A stretch of DNA of 64,000 bases from Vicugna pacos (GCF_048564905.1 NC_133023.1:111832812-111896811), one strand, 5' to 3'; positions 23,140-34,047 are shown, counted from the stretch's first letter. Program-made: numbers and translations. Notes: generated from the sequence alone by a model not told the origin.

Positions 23140-23738
23140 TATATAAGCTATCTATTTCTATAGAAGAAATGACTCTAAAAATGGTGTCTTAAATAATACA
23201 CATTTATTATTCCATAGTTTTTGTGGGCCAGGCACTGGGTTTAGCGGGGTACTCTACTTCAGTGCTTTTCATTGGCTGCAATCCTGATGCTGGCCAGGGC
23301 TGTAGTCATCTCAAGGCTTAACAGGGAAATGATCTACTTCTCAGCTCACTCACATGATTGTTGGAAGAATTCAGTTCCTTATGGGTTGTTGGATTGTGGG
23401 CATCAGTTCCTTGCTGGCTGTTGGCTGCAGATCTCCCTCAGTTACTTGCCACATGGGCTTTTTCATAGAGCAGCATACAACATGGCCGCTGGCTTCATCA
23501 AAGTGAGTAAGCAAGGGAGAAAGAGAGTGACAGGAAGACGGAATCATAGTCTTTTGTAAACTAATCTCAGAAATGACAACTCATTACTTTTGCCACTTAC
23601 TGACACAAGTCACTAGGTCTGGCTGCACTCAAAGGGAGCAGCCTATACCCAAAGGAAGAGGAGAACATTATATCATGATGTGACTATCAGGCTGCAGGGA
23701 TCACTGGGAGCCATTTTAAAAGCTGCCTATCGCAGAAA
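23140..23738 (-). mobile_element. MLT1-type solo LTR (ERVL-MaLR fossil)
   Basis: A roughly 600-bp antisense LTR of the MLT1 group, a MaLR retrovirus-like family. Landmarks are 'ggtgtcttaaataatacaca tttattattccatag' (reverse of the LTR end), 'gcctgttgg'-type ladders around 23370-23430, 'acatggccgctggcttcatc', 'aagtcactaggtctggctgc' and 'gggagccattttaaaagctg cctatcgcag' (reverse of the LTR start). No internal region accompanies it. MLT1 elements are ancient, near or before the placental radiation. Frames over it are not genes. Confidence 0.8.
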
Positions 23739-23739
23739 T

Positions 23740-24044
23740 TCTTCTGCACAGAGATGTGAGTTGCAGCTGCTTAATGGCTCTGTTACACTATTCTTGGTCT
23801 TATTTTTACACAGACTCAAAATTTGTCACAGGTTCCCGTGCCCCCAGTCTATGGTATATTGTCATAGGATTATCCGGGTTGACTCTAGTTGTTAATTCCC
23901 CTCTCCCTTCTATCATCGCAATCACAATGGTTGGATGGGTCTGGAAGATGTTTTCAGAAAGAATATTTGAACAAGTGTAAATTTATTGCCAGCTTTCATG
24001 GTATCTGTCCAAGATTTCTTGTTGGCCTTTTCTCTTAGACATCT
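23740..24044. other. Unique non-coding DNA
   Basis: No repeat or gene recognised. Overlapping frames at 23680-23895 and 23756-23980 are unrecognised. Confidence 0.5.
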
Positions 24045-24180
24045 ATCCTAATTAGGTCCTTTTGGTTGCAAATGGCTCCGTCAAGATACCTTAAGTAATG
24101 GATAATTTATAACACGTATATTTGTCCATGGGAATCCAGAAAAAGTTGAACACCAGGTCTCAGGAAGAGAGACATTAGTT
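24045..24180 (-). mobile_element. Probable ERVL/MaLR-type LTR fragment (fossil)
   Basis: The run 'aattaggtccttttggttgc aaatggctccgtcaagatac cttaagtaatgg' resembles the reverse of an LTR end of the type 'gttacttgcaaccaaaag...ctgactaatac'. A longer copy of the same kind is at 43935-44425. Family not settled; ancient. Confidence 0.4.
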
Positions 24181-24391
24181 AAGGTAAGGGATATACCACT
24201 ATTAAGAGACTCCAATATGGATGTCTTAAGAAAGATGGAAATTTATCTGTTGATTTCTTTCTCCTTCTTCTTCCTCCCCATCCCGCCTTGTAATAATAGA
24301 GGTGGTTTAGGCTGGTAGAGCATTTGTGTTCCATGAGGTAGTTCAAGGATCCAGGTACCTTCCATTGTTCTTCCTGCATCCTCTAGAGCAC

Positions 24392-24615
24392 AGATTGATA
24401 AATCATGGCTGGCAGATCAAATCTAGCTTGCTGTCTGCTTTTATAAATAGGTTTATTTGAACACAAACACCACCATTTGTTTACATGTTATCTATGGTGC
24501 TGTAGCACTACAACAGCAGAACTGAGGAGTTTTGCCAGAGACTTTGTGAACCATAAAGTCTACACTATTTATCATCTGACCCTTTGCACAAAGTTTACCA
24601 GCCTCTACTCTAGAA
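24392..24615 (-). mobile_element. MER20-like hAT-Charlie relic
   Basis: Antisense MER20: 'aaatcatggctggcagatca aatctagcttgctgtctgc', 'ttacatgttatctatggtgc', 'tttgccagagactttgtgaa ccataaagtc' and 'tgaccctttgcacaaagttt accagcctctactctag'. A sense copy is at 43508-43715. The frames at 24477-24818 and 24492-24695 overlap it and are not genes. Confidence 0.82.
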
Positions 24616-24739
24616 CATTGTCCTTTTGCTTGATTTCTGCTTTTTTCATTCCAGATCGTGGGAGATTGGGTGAAGAGAAAGGAGCAAGAATTCACAGTAA
24701 AGAATTTTATTTCAAGAAGGTGATGAGGAATTTGTGCAC

Positions 24740-24850
24740 ATCACTTTCACTCACCAACTACCGGTGTGAAGTTAGTCACGTGGCCATACCTGGCAGCAAG
24801 GGTAGCTGGGAAATGTAGTCTCTAACTGGGTGGCTTTGTGCTCAGTGCTC
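24740..24850 (-). mobile_element. Probable MLT1-group LTR fragment (fossil)
   Basis: The block 'gttagtcacgtggccatacc tggcagcaagggtagctggg aaatgtagtctctaactggg' parallels the reversed 5' part of an MLT1-group LTR. Short, ancient, family assignment tentative. Confidence 0.45.
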
Positions 24851-24884
24851 ATGGCAAGAGGATGAGTATGGGAAGCCAGTGTTA

Positions 24885-24990
24885 CCCTCATTTTTCAATT
24901 AAAGAACCTAAGACACAGAGAGGTGAATTTACATCTTCAAGGCCACCAAGTTAGTGAAAACTATTTTCTGACATCAGCAGTGGAGCTGTG
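24885..24990 (-). mobile_element. MIR fragment
   Basis: Antisense MIR core: 'cctcatttttcaattaaaga acctaagacacagagaggtg aatttacatcttcaaggcca ccaagttagtg'. Ends in decayed sequence. Confidence 0.65.
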
Positions 24991-25920
24991 CGGCTAGAAC
25001 AAAAGCAATAATAACATTGAGCCACATAGAGATTAGAACTAGAAGAGAATTCAGCATCCAAGTCAAGTTCAGAGATTTTAACATCAGAGTAGGTGATTTT
25101 CAGAGGATCTACCTTCTTTGTTCCCTCATGCAGACTGGTTTTCTCGTCTTATACTTGGTGTACCTTTTCTCTCTCTCCCATTTTCTGCTTACTCATGTTT
25201 TTACTTCGGCACGATTTTCTCTTGACCGTGATTTCCTCATGACTCTAGTTTTGTCTCATGGCATTTCTTGATTATCTTTTCAGTCTCACCTCTCAAGGTT
25301 CTCTTTGTTCACTGCCATGTTCTCATGGTATTACCATGTTCACGTTTCCAAAAGGGAGGATTAAACCAATCCTGATTGTTATTAGACTTTCTGGCCATTC
25401 TTGAAATGGCTGACTTGGGGTATCAGCCATATGGAGGGTTGGGTCACTTGTTATAAAATAGGGCTTTTGAAGGCTTTCCCTTGAATAAAGGAGTAGGGAT
25501 AGGATAGCTGACAGGTTTACCATAACACTGTCCTCATAAAAGCCACAGTCCCTCTTTGACACCTAATACTGCCCCAGGCTTTTATGTGCATCTTTTTATC
25601 TGTCATAACCAAAGCTTGTCAGTCTGCTCTTCTCTGTGAATGAGCCAAGTATCATCAATGTTTGGCATTACTTGTTTTTTCAAAAACAATCCTTTGAAGT
25701 ATGAAGATTCTTCTAGTGTCAAAAGCAGCTGGCAGTTCAGCTTTTGTTGATGGACATGAACCAGTTGTGTTTAACTATAATAGTGGGACTGAGCTTAAAT
25801 ACTATGCTTTTCTTAGAACTTCAAGAAAGTTGGGTTTATAACTCTTCATTTCACCGTGTTCATCTTATCTTTTCCCATAGCTCCAGTTTTCATCTCAGAG
25901 CTCTTCTCCATTGTAGGGAT
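24991..25920. other. Unique non-coding DNA
   Basis: No repeat or gene recognised. Frames at 25017-25271, 25323-25562 and 25744-25998 are unrecognised. Confidence 0.5.
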
Positions 25921-25921
25921 G

Positions 25922-26108
25922 AGTGCTTGCTGTGTGGCCGGCATTGTGCTGAATGCTCTGTATATATATTTAATTCTCACACCAGTGCCTCAGTGTAGGT
26001 ACCAGTTAATTAGCTCCATTTTTCAGTTAAGGAAACTGACGCGTGAAAGTCAAGTGACTCCCCCCAAGTTACATAGCTTGGTGTGTATGCAAATCCAGGA
26101 TTCCAGCT
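25922..26108 (-). mobile_element. MIR SINE
   Basis: Antisense MIR, nearly full: 'tgcttgctgtgtggccggca ttgtgctgaatgctctgtat', 'taattctcacaccagtgcct', 'ccatttttcagttaaggaaa ctgacgcgtgaaagtcaagt gac', 'caagttacatagcttggtgt', 'gcaaatccaggattcca'. Confidence 0.85.
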
Positions 26109-26565
26109 TGGCTGATTTGGTTTCAGAATGAGGTACTTTTGTCCCCACAGTTGATAAAGCACTCGAATACTCCATACCCAAAGTTCCCCGGCGACAGAGG
26201 TTGTAACTCTGTTTTCTTTGCCTTTTCTCCTAATCAACTACTTTCAAGAATGCTTCAAGAGCTCTGTATTTACCAGCTACCGATGTCTCTGGGGAAACTG
26301 TCAGAGTCCATCAAATAAGCTATTCATGTTAAAAATGTTTAGTGATACATTAAAAATTTTCCTGTGGAGCCACAAAGGTCCATTGGAGAAATGAATGTGC
26401 TTCTAGAGTTGTCGAAGTGTTTACTCTCTATCATAAACAGTCCACATTTTACTGGTAAATGCGGAGAGTTGATTTTTCTTAGTATGGGTTAATCATACAG
26501 CTACAAATAGTCCCAGGTGGTAATGTCTTTTGTGTGAGTAATATGAATTTTACATCTTTTAAAAA
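26109..26565. other. Unique non-coding DNA
   Basis: No repeat or gene recognised. Confidence 0.5.
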
Positions 26566-26567
26566 TA

Positions 26568-26712
26568 CAGTCAGCCCTCCGGATTCTGTGGATATGAAGG
26601 GCCGACTACTATGTCATTCTATATAAGGGACTTAAACGTCCATGAATTTTGGTATCTGTTGGGGGTGGGGTGGGGGGGGCCCTGGACCCAACTCCCCACA
26701 GACACCGAGGAA
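26568..26712 (+). mobile_element. MER2/Tigger-type relic, internally deleted
   Basis: It opens 'acagtcagccctccggattc tgtgg', the terminal repeat of pogo-like Tigger/MER2 elements. It jumps to 'actatgtcattctatataag ggacttaaacgtccatgaat tttggtatctg' and closes with 'cctggacccaactccccaca gacaccgagg'. The middle of MER2 is missing. A G-run (about 26660-26680) has expanded at the 'tatccgcgggggtcctgg' position. Confidence 0.85.
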
Positions 26713-26839
26713 GAGAATGCAATGGTTACATCAATATATGACTACTGTCAGAATGGCCTTTCCTGGGATAGGAATGCTAACAAAAAGTTTTCAAAACTAT
26801 TTAAGCTATGAATGTAACAGTTGATCTGCAAAATTTGCC

Positions 26840-27165
26840 TAGACTCCTCCTTCCTCTTTGCCCTCCCTTTATTCTACTTCTCTATATTAAATTATGCTCA
26901 ACCCTTCTTCAATGCCTGGTTCAAAATCCACCTCTAGGAATCAAGCCCCAATTAGCTACATCTAACCCATCACTCCCTCTCTATGTGCTCTCAGGACTTC
27001 TAGACAGTTTATTCAGGCATTTGCTTTTGCTGAGTTGTTTTCTGTAACTGGTATTAAGTCACCTCGTGCATGTTTGTTTTGTCACATTATATAGACTGAA
27101 TTGTCTTCATGATGTCAGGAAGGGCGTTTGCAAACAGAAGGTGAGCAGTAAATGATGTTGACTGA
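26840..27165 (+). mobile_element. Probable L2 LINE 3' fragment
   Basis: The sequence 'cttcaatgcctggttcaaaa tccacctctaggaatcaag' parallels the L2 block 'ttcaaggcccagctcaaatcccacctcc..aggaagcc'. Near 27095-27165 'gtcttcatgatgtcaggaag ggcg ... gcagtaaatgatgttgactg' parallels the decayed L2 tail. Diverged. Confidence 0.5.
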
Positions 27166-28325
27166 CTGCCTTTAAAGAACACAAACATCTGCTTGCTGCG
27201 GGTCAAGGCTCTTTAGAATTCCCAATGAATACAGGTGCCCTTAATCACAAAGAAAAGCCGAGAAAAAGGAAAATAAAACAATTATAGCTTTGACAATAAA
27301 AAAGCTTAAAAGCAAACAAGAATAAAACAAGAGCAAAAAAAAAAAACCTTCACTATTTGATTTTCTTCAGGCCTACTGTGATTCAGACTCGACTGATTAT
27401 CCTGTATTTATAAAATACTCTTGGACAGCCTTAAAATCCTCCTACATTCATTTCTTGAAAAGAATATATGGAGATTTTGATGTGTTTGATTCCTACTTGA
27501 AGTTGTCATAATGCTTTGTAGAAGGTGTTATTGCACCATGCACTTACTTCTGTGGCCAGGTGAAGGAGTGGCCAAGGAAATGGTTTGTGTTTGTACCTGT
27601 GTGTGTGTGTGTGTTCTCTTGTAACACTGACCCCTTTCTACTGAGATTTGTGTGACCCCGATTTATCAGCAAAAACCCATCACAAGAGTTCATCTGTATA
27701 AAAGAAAAAGCAAAGCCTTGGAAGTGAAGCAAAGGAATTATGAGCTCGGTGTTGGCTTAAACGTGTAAGTTAGGAATGTTGGCAGATCTGGGTTTGGTAT
27801 GATGGAGAAGTATTTTATAAGAGATCAGTAGAATTTCAAAGTATTTAATAGAAAACATGTGGGCAAGTATTATGGAAATCTGGAAGCTTTGGGGAGAATG
27901 TCCTGGTGACCATAGTTGTATGCCACTCCTGGTCCCAGATGCATCTGAAGGGTTGACTCAACTATTTTTCAGCTCTGAGAAAGATGGCCTAACCTAGGGG
28001 TGTCCTAAGGAGTCATCTCTACTATGGCTCATTCTAGGTCTCTTAAGACTATTTTAAATAAGGGTATCCAATGCCATCCTTCAAGCACATAGCTGCACCA
28101 GTCAATCCACTGTCAGTAGAACAGGGGTTTGTATAGTTTATCTGTATGAACAGCTGGGCTTTTCTGACCTTCTGCTCTTTCTCACCTGGTCTCCTTTATG
28201 ACCAGGTCAAGTCTGTGCCTGGTCCTGTACTCACAGCTCTCTGTCTGTTCCGTCTACCATAGAATGTGTTCCATCTTACTTGGTTAAATAGTTTTCTATG
28301 CAAATTGTGTTAATAAAGTTAGCTG
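27166..28325. other. Unique DNA with short simple repeats
   Basis: No interspersed repeat was recognised. An A-run lies at about 27335-27347 and a short GT tract at 27598-27613. The frame at 27544-27732 is unrecognised; part of it is the GT tract read in reverse. Confidence 0.5.
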
Positions 28326-28329
28326 TTTA

Positions 28330-28443
28330 TATGGCTATTTACCTCACCAGACTGTGAACTATTAGGATCATATATTACCCTTCTTTGTGTCACCAGCACC
28401 TGGCAAAAATAAGTGATCTATAAATGTTCTGTGAGTGAATGAA
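28330..28443 (+). mobile_element. L2 LINE 3' terminus
   Basis: The L2 end 'accagactgtgaactattag gatcatatattacccttctt tgtgtcaccagcacctggca aaaataagtgatctataaat gttctgtgagtgaatgaa' follows the consensus closely in order. Confidence 0.82.
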
Positions 28444-28484
28444 CCTGAGTTGTGTCCGAGGACCAAGGTGAATATAATTGCACT

Positions 28485-28715
28485 AATTTTTGAATTGAGC
28501 ACTTTCCATGTACCAGGCATTGTTGGGAGCCCTCAAATAAATTAAATCATTTAACCTCCACAACTACCTATGGGGAGTTATCCATGTTTATAAATGAGAA
28601 CACTGAGGTCAAGAGAGGTTTAATTATTTGTCCAAAGTCACACAGCTAGTAAGTATTGCAGTGAGGATTCAAACCAAAGGATGTCAGTCCCTAAATCTCC
28701 ACCACTACATTGCCT
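28485..28715 (-). mobile_element. MIR SINE
   Basis: A well-preserved antisense MIR: 'ttgagcactttccatgtacc aggcattgttgggagccctc', 'aaatcatttaacctccacaa ctacctatggggag', 'aatgagaacactgaggtcaa gagagg', 'gtccaaagtcacacagctag taagtattgcagtgaggatt caaacc'. Confidence 0.9.
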
Positions 28716-29922
28716 GCTACAGTGTCAACTTAATGAGAACCAAGTAAGCTTGGCCTGCCTGGTGGGGAGCTCAGAGTCATTTCTGGGCCCAAGCTAGCTT
28801 CATATTAGAACAGAGCTTAATCCAAATTATCCCAGAAATCTGGAGACTTAATAGGGACATCAAACTTTCTCCCAGAAGGGGCAAAGACTATTGCTAATTT
28901 GGAGATGAGAATGCTAGCGCTGAAGAGACTTCTGTCACATTGAGGTGTTCAGTTCAAACAATTCTGTTATAATTCTCCCTCACTGAACTCTGTGTGTCTC
29001 TCCTCTGGTCTGTTTTTCTCATGTCGAGGATCCAGATCACTGAGAATGGCTCACACGTGTTCCTGGCAGAGGGTGTATCATTTGTGAAGGTCTCAACATG
29101 GGAAGGAGGTTTCATTTTCAAGGAGTGCCACGGTGACCAGTGTGGCTGGAGCACAGGGACTGAGTGGCAGAGACATTAGATGAGCCTAGAGAGGGAGGTT
29201 AACCAACTCAGAACCTCCACAGAACTTGGGGTGAGTGTGGTGGGACAGAGAGCTTTATAAAGAAGAAATGATAATAGGTAGAAATTCTCTCCTACTTTCA
29301 GTGAAGTAAACCCCTTAACTATACTGAAGATGGCTCCTTTGTTGAATTCCCTGCTCTAATGGATTATGTTCTATGGAAATTCCAGGGTGAATTCAGGCCC
29401 TCAATTACACTTGGAATATGTTCCCAAAGAACACAGCAGCTGTGAAAAATTCAGAAGTAGGGACTTCGGGCCAAGATGATATAGCTAGATATATAGATAG
29501 CTATAGATGTAGATATAAATACAGATAATTTAATGAAAGAGATGATTTAAATTCCTCCTTTAATAAAATTAGTAGGTATGTTGAAACCTTTAGTCACTAA
29601 TTACAACTTAATGAAATAACAACTTAATTCCCATACCTACCCCATTCCTTTCAGCTCTACAATTTACATAACAAATTATTCATCTAACAGTTAATCATCT
29701 GACTCCCCTGTTACACTCTGATGAGATAGCCTGAGGGTTGAAGAAAATGATTCTTAAAATATTCCAGGATATAGGAAGCCCAGGGGGCCCCAAACAGCTG
29801 GGACTCCTTACTTTTCTGGCGGGGTGCTGGGAAGGCCTCCAGGTTTTGTAGTTTTCTCCACAGAAGCAGGGAGATTGGAGGAGAAGGTGTGCTGGGAGGG
29901 GAACTGGCAGCCAAGGGGAAGG
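28716..29922. other. Unique DNA with GATA-type simple repeat
   Basis: No repeat family or gene recognised. A degenerate GATA/TAGA tract lies at about 29481-29527. Frames at 28954-29179 on both strands and at 29711-29932 are unrecognised. Confidence 0.5.
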
Positions 29923-29926
29923 GAAC

Positions 29927-30135
29927 TAGCATTTACTGAATGCCTGCCATAAGCCAGGCACCTTGCCCTTATGATCTCATTTAATCGGTGCAAGTGTCTT
30001 AGGTAGGTGCTCTTAACTTACCACTTTAGAGGTGAGAAAGATTCCGGTTAAATGACTTGTCCAAGATCATACAGTGAGCTAAGTTATGAAATAGGGAATT
30101 GAGTACTGTGCAGTTCTGTCTGCCTGTAACGTTGT
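29927..30135 (-). mobile_element. MIR SINE
   Basis: Antisense MIR: 'tagcatttactgaatgcctg ccataagccaggcaccttgc ccttatgatctcatttaatc', 'ttaggtaggtgctctt', 'ttagaggtgagaaagattcc ggttaaatgacttgtccaag atcatacagtgagctaagtt'. Confidence 0.88.
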
Positions 30136-30496
30136 CCCTGTCCCGAATCCCCTTTGCCTGATGACCACTTTTCCTAACAGCTAGTTTGTCCTTGCCTCTC
30201 TGGTTTTCCCTAGAAAATGACTCTTCAACTTGGCACTCAGAGTCTAATAGGGAGGAAGACCTTGATACATCTGATCTGGTGACCAGCTAGCTTTTCTAGT
30301 TCTAGAATATGGACATCTCACCAATTGAATGGACTTAAGGTTATTTCTGCATACTCTCTTCACCCCTCCCACCTCCCCTGCTTGCTGTCTGACATCATTT
30401 AATAACCTCCCCCTTCAGTCCTCTTCAGCTGCAGGAAATTGACCCCCAGAAATAATTTCTGGGGCTGAGCTCAGAATTAATTGTGTACCGCAAACC
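30136..30496. other. Unique non-coding DNA
   Basis: No repeat or gene recognised. Pyrimidine-rich around 30355-30440. Confidence 0.5.
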
Positions 30497-30497
30497 A

Positions 30498-30653
30498 AAA
30501 ATGAAGTGCTTGAGGGAGGACATAGCTCAGTGTTAGAGCACATGCTTAGCAGGCACGAGGTCCTCGGTTCAATCTCCAGGACCTCCGTTAAAAATGAATA
30601 AACCTAATCACCCCCCCCAAAATATTATGTACTTAAAAAAAAAATGAAGTGCT
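30498..30653 (+). mobile_element. Camelid tRNA-derived SINE with TSD
   Basis: The body (30511-30640) starts 'tgagggaggacatagctcag' and carries a pol III A box (tagctcagtgttagagca, 30523-30540) and a B box (ggttcaatctcc, about 30566-30577). It continues 'aggacctccgttaaaaatga', a C-rich patch and an A-rich tail. The direct repeat aaaatgaagtgct lies at 30498-30510 and 30641-30653. This head and tail are the mark of the camelid lineage SINE. The tRNA-like part drives internal pol III transcription, and mobilisation depends on L1 proteins. The intact duplication and sharp ends suggest a fairly young insertion. The tRNA fold is not that of a working tRNA gene. Confidence 0.93.
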
Positions 30654-30654
30654 G

Positions 30655-30846
30655 CTTTTATCAGTTTTCTTGGTCCCCAAGAGCCCCAGGTAGGTTGCAA
30701 GGGAGAGGGAAAGTTTTTGGATACAGGCGCTTAGGGGCAGTTCAAGTCGGCTTGGAGTGCAACAGTGAAGGCTATCTTTGGCAGCCAAAGGCCAGAATAA
30801 AGGCAATGAGTGCTTGGCAGCAGGCAGAGGGAATTCCACTAAGAAT
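30655..30846. other. Unique non-coding DNA
   Basis: No repeat recognised; short frames on both strands (30633-30929) are unrecognised and partly overlap repeats. Confidence 0.45.
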
Positions 30847-30847
30847 A

Positions 30848-30945
30848 AGAATTCTTCAAAGGCAGAGATCATATCTTGTTTTTTGTTTCCAGCACCTAAC
30901 ACAGTGACTTGAATATAGCAGGTGCTCAATCATTGTTTATTAAAC
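30848..30945 (+). mobile_element. L2 LINE 3' terminus
   Basis: It contains 'aaaggcagagatcatatctt', 'gtttccagcacctaacacag tgacttgaatatagcaggtg ctcaatcattgtttattaaa', the standard order of the L2 end. Confidence 0.82.
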
Positions 30946-30959
30946 ATTCAAGTGTAGGG

Positions 30960-31075
30960 ATATCGGTAATAGGTCCAGCTCTTTGATTAACTAGCTATGT
31001 GCTCCTGGATGACTCACTTGAATATTCTGTGCTCCACTTGCTTCATCTGTAAAAATAGAGGGTAGAATGTTTCCA
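30960..31075 (+). mobile_element. MIR SINE fragment
   Basis: Sense MIR centre: 'tccagctctttgattaacta gctatgtgctcctggatgac tcacttgaatattctgtgct ccacttgcttcatctgtaaa aatagaggg'. Confidence 0.82.
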
Positions 31076-31119
31076 CAATTGTTTTATTCATGTGAGTTTA
31101 TTTTTTATGCATATGATAA

Positions 31120-31325
31120 AAATACCCAATATTTATTTAGCTCCTGAAAATTTGCAAGGACTCATGTATATTATCTCATTCAGACCTCCCACAGTGTTGT
31201 GAAATAATGATATTATCTCAGTTTTACAGGTGAAGAATCCAAGGCTCAGATTAGGGAATTTGTGCTAGGTACATCTCTTGACTCAAATCCAATCCTCTTT
31301 CCAGGTACCACAGTTCTTTCCACAC
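31120..31325 (-). mobile_element. MIR SINE
   Basis: Antisense MIR: 'aatatttatttagctcctga', 'gcaaggactcatgtatatta tctcattcagacctcccaca', 'ctcagttttacaggtgaaga atccaaggctcagattaggg', 'tcttgactcaaatccaatcc t'. It lies back to back with the sense MIR just upstream. Confidence 0.8.
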
Positions 31326-32882
31326 AGTAATTACCTGTATGTAAATAATACTTCCAAAGTGCTTGAAAAATCGTTTGTTCCCTTAAGTCCTCAAGCATCT
31401 CTCCTCCAATTGTATTTGATTGTTAATTTACTCAGCAAACTCGTTTCCAAATCTCAAGCCGGCCGAAGTTCACTTATTAGGAATTTTGCATTCTTGAGAT
31501 CTTAATTAATGAGGCTTTTCCTTTATTCTTCTGCACTAAGTCTTGCTTTCTGGTGAGGAAAATGCATTTGCCCTGCTGGAAGCTTCTGCAGATGATGAGG
31601 GGTTATACTTTTTAGCTTAGTTAGAATTGGAAACCATGTGCTAATTGAGTTATCTCTATTACAGATAACAAAAGAAAGTGCATCTGCCTTTGCTTGAATG
31701 TAGATTCATACATATTTGTGCAGGTATAAAATTATGAACAAAGAAACATGTATATATACCCATTAAGAGTATTTTGAAAATTATTTTGTCATTGGATGTA
31801 TCAAATATTAAATCTTCTGGACACTTTAACATGTATTATGATAAATCAATAAATCATGTTCCCTTACCACCCTGCTCCCATTGGGAATGACTCTTTAGAT
31901 GTACTGTATTTCCCCAGGACATGACACATTGGCTAAGTTTTCATAATTTTACGAAGTATGAAGGGACTTTGGCAGATATACTGAATCTGTCAGATTTAAC
32001 TGCTTGTAAATTCAGTTAGTCTGGGGGTGGGGAAACAGCTTTGGAGAATATATCAAAATTCAGTTAGTCAGCAAATTGGGGTTGTTAGTCCACTCTTTTG
32101 GGTTAATCTATCAAAAGAGGAAGGGTACTTGACACCTGTGATCAACTAATTAAATGTGTTAGGTCCTGACAGGGTGGCTTTTAATATTCATCACATTTTC
32201 AAATCTATTTGGCCAGAAAACCTGGTATGAAAGAGTTCCGGTGGTAGGTATTATATAAATAAGCATACAAAATGACTGATTTGGGTATAGGCAGAAGGTA
32301 TTTGATTGCTCCCTTTTTTAAATCGATTAAAAGATCCTTACTCTAAATTTTTGGTTCTTTTTAACGACCAGTGTATGTATTGCTGATTGGATAATATTAC
32401 TGTACACTAAATACTGTATTGTTATTAATCTTATTTATCATGAATGAAGAATACCTATAAGGTATTAACTGGTTACAATACTGCTCATTCCAAAAAATGA
32501 ATTTCTAATGTGCTAATGACATTTCTTAAATTTGAATGATGCTGAGAGGAGTTATTATAACGTAGAATGACTAAACTAGGGAATGTAAACATTTCATCGG
32601 GATGTTGTTTCAAAGTAAATATGTTTTTTCTTTGACTCAGACTTTAACTAGATTTGTCATAGACTTGCTATTGTTGAAATGTTTTGAAGTTTTATTTCGT
32701 TTTTACTGGATTTCATCTCACAGTAGTGAAGACATTAACAATGTGGTTTTGCTTCTTTATAATCACTTGCGGTGCTTCCCACTATTGGGCAAATGTTTAC
32801 TAGGAAGCTATATTCCTTTATCCCTGAAAGGAAAGGAGTATGACAGGGCTCCTCATTGTAAGACAGCAGTGAAGAATAAATG
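31326..32882. other. Unique non-coding DNA
   Basis: AT-rich, with no recognisable repeat or gene over 1.5 kb. The frame at 32602-32904 (100 codons) is unrecognised and its end runs into the SINE. Confidence 0.5.
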
Positions 32883-32883
32883 G

Positions 32884-33036
32884 CTGGAGGCAGGGAGAAT
32901 ATAGCTCAGTGATAGAGTACGGGCCTAGCGTACACAAGGTTCTGGGTTCAATCCCCAGTACCTCCATTAAAGTAGAAATAGAAAAATAGAAAGAAAGAAA
33001 CCTAATTACCTTCTCCCTCCTTAAAAAAAAAAAGAC
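32884..33036 (+). mobile_element. Camelid tRNA-derived SINE, older copy
   Basis: It has an A box (tagctcagtgatagagtac, about 32902-32920) and a B box (gggttcaatccc, about 32944-32955). Then come 'cagtacctccattaaagtag', an A/G-rich linker, 'cctaattaccttctccctcc' and a poly(A) run of 11. Flanks share only the core tgaagaa (about 32870 and 33042), so the target duplication is eroded or unclear. The antisense frame at 32818-33141 is the SINE read backward. Confidence 0.9.
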
Positions 33037-34045
33037 TGATGAAGAACTGTCTGGATTAGTGTTTTTCTCCACTCTCAGCTCTGCAAATACCCTTGATGAT
33101 CTTGGCCAAGTTAAAGCTTCTTTTAATTTTGACTTCTTCATCCATAAACTCCCTTATCTCATTCACTTTAACATTTCTATTCCTTTTCATCTGTTGGCAT
33201 TCATGTCACCACACAGTTGCTTATGCCTTTCTTTGGTCTTTTTCTTTCTAATTGGCTGTCTTTGGTTAACCTTGGTCTTATAGTCCATTTACTCTTTGAA
33301 CTTAACTCACCATATTTGTCTCTCTGCCTTTTGTTTGTTTATACAGGACAGCTGAGCCACTTGCCCTCTTAGAGTCTTTGCACTAGGGCCCTGTGTTTGA
33401 TGGCACTGCTTTCCAGCCTCTATCACTGTAATGGAAAGACCTTTTCCTCTGCCAAGGGTCACTGACCCACAGAGTAGAAAATGAATTGAGGGCAATATAG
33501 AAATAGAAATTAACCTAATTCGTATTTACTTAATTTTTAAATTAGAACAGGAACATCAAAGTTTGATCCATGGATGGCAAAGCATTTATTTACTAGTAAC
33601 TGCATCAGTTTGCTCTCTACACAGCACATTCTATTGAATTGTGGAGTGACTGAGAGGTGGAGTGATGTAGGAAGCACAAAAAATGCTGTAAAACACAGAG
33701 ATTAGGGATTGTTACCATCTGAGCAGGGAATTGGGGAGCACTGACCTTAAAGTTACAATCAACCTCAATTATCCACTCCATAGATTATCTACAGCAGATT
33801 TTCAAACCCAAGTTACTTCCTCTTTGGTTTCCAGCACTTTGGGCTGCTTTCCACATTGGTGTGTGCTTGGGGAATACAAATGAATTTTAATACTAGCCTG
33901 CCAAGTTTAATTGAGGAGGAATATCTGCTACAGAAAATTTTTACAAATCATAAAGCATGTGATAAGTTTTGGATTCTCTGCTCTTTCAGATTAAATATAT
34001 GCAATGGATATACATGTTCTAGGGGAGCACAGAAAATTTAGAAAA
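33037..34045. other. Unique non-coding DNA
   Basis: No repeat or gene recognised. Frames at 33059-33283, 33307-33495 and 33856-34041 are unrecognised. Confidence 0.5.
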
Positions 34046-34047
34046 AA

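Noticed and set aside
23272-23559. 95-codon open frame
   Set aside because: It lies wholly within the MLT1-type LTR fossil.
24477-24818. 113-codon open frame
   Set aside because: It runs across a MER20 relic and a probable LTR fragment; no known domain.
30523-30577. tRNA-like A and B boxes, which could suggest a tRNA gene
   Set aside because: They belong to the tRNA-derived head of the camelid SINE; the target-site duplication and A-rich tail show a retroposon.
32818-33141. 107-codon minus-strand open frame containing EVLGIEPRTLCTLG
   Set aside because: That peptide is the camelid SINE read backward.
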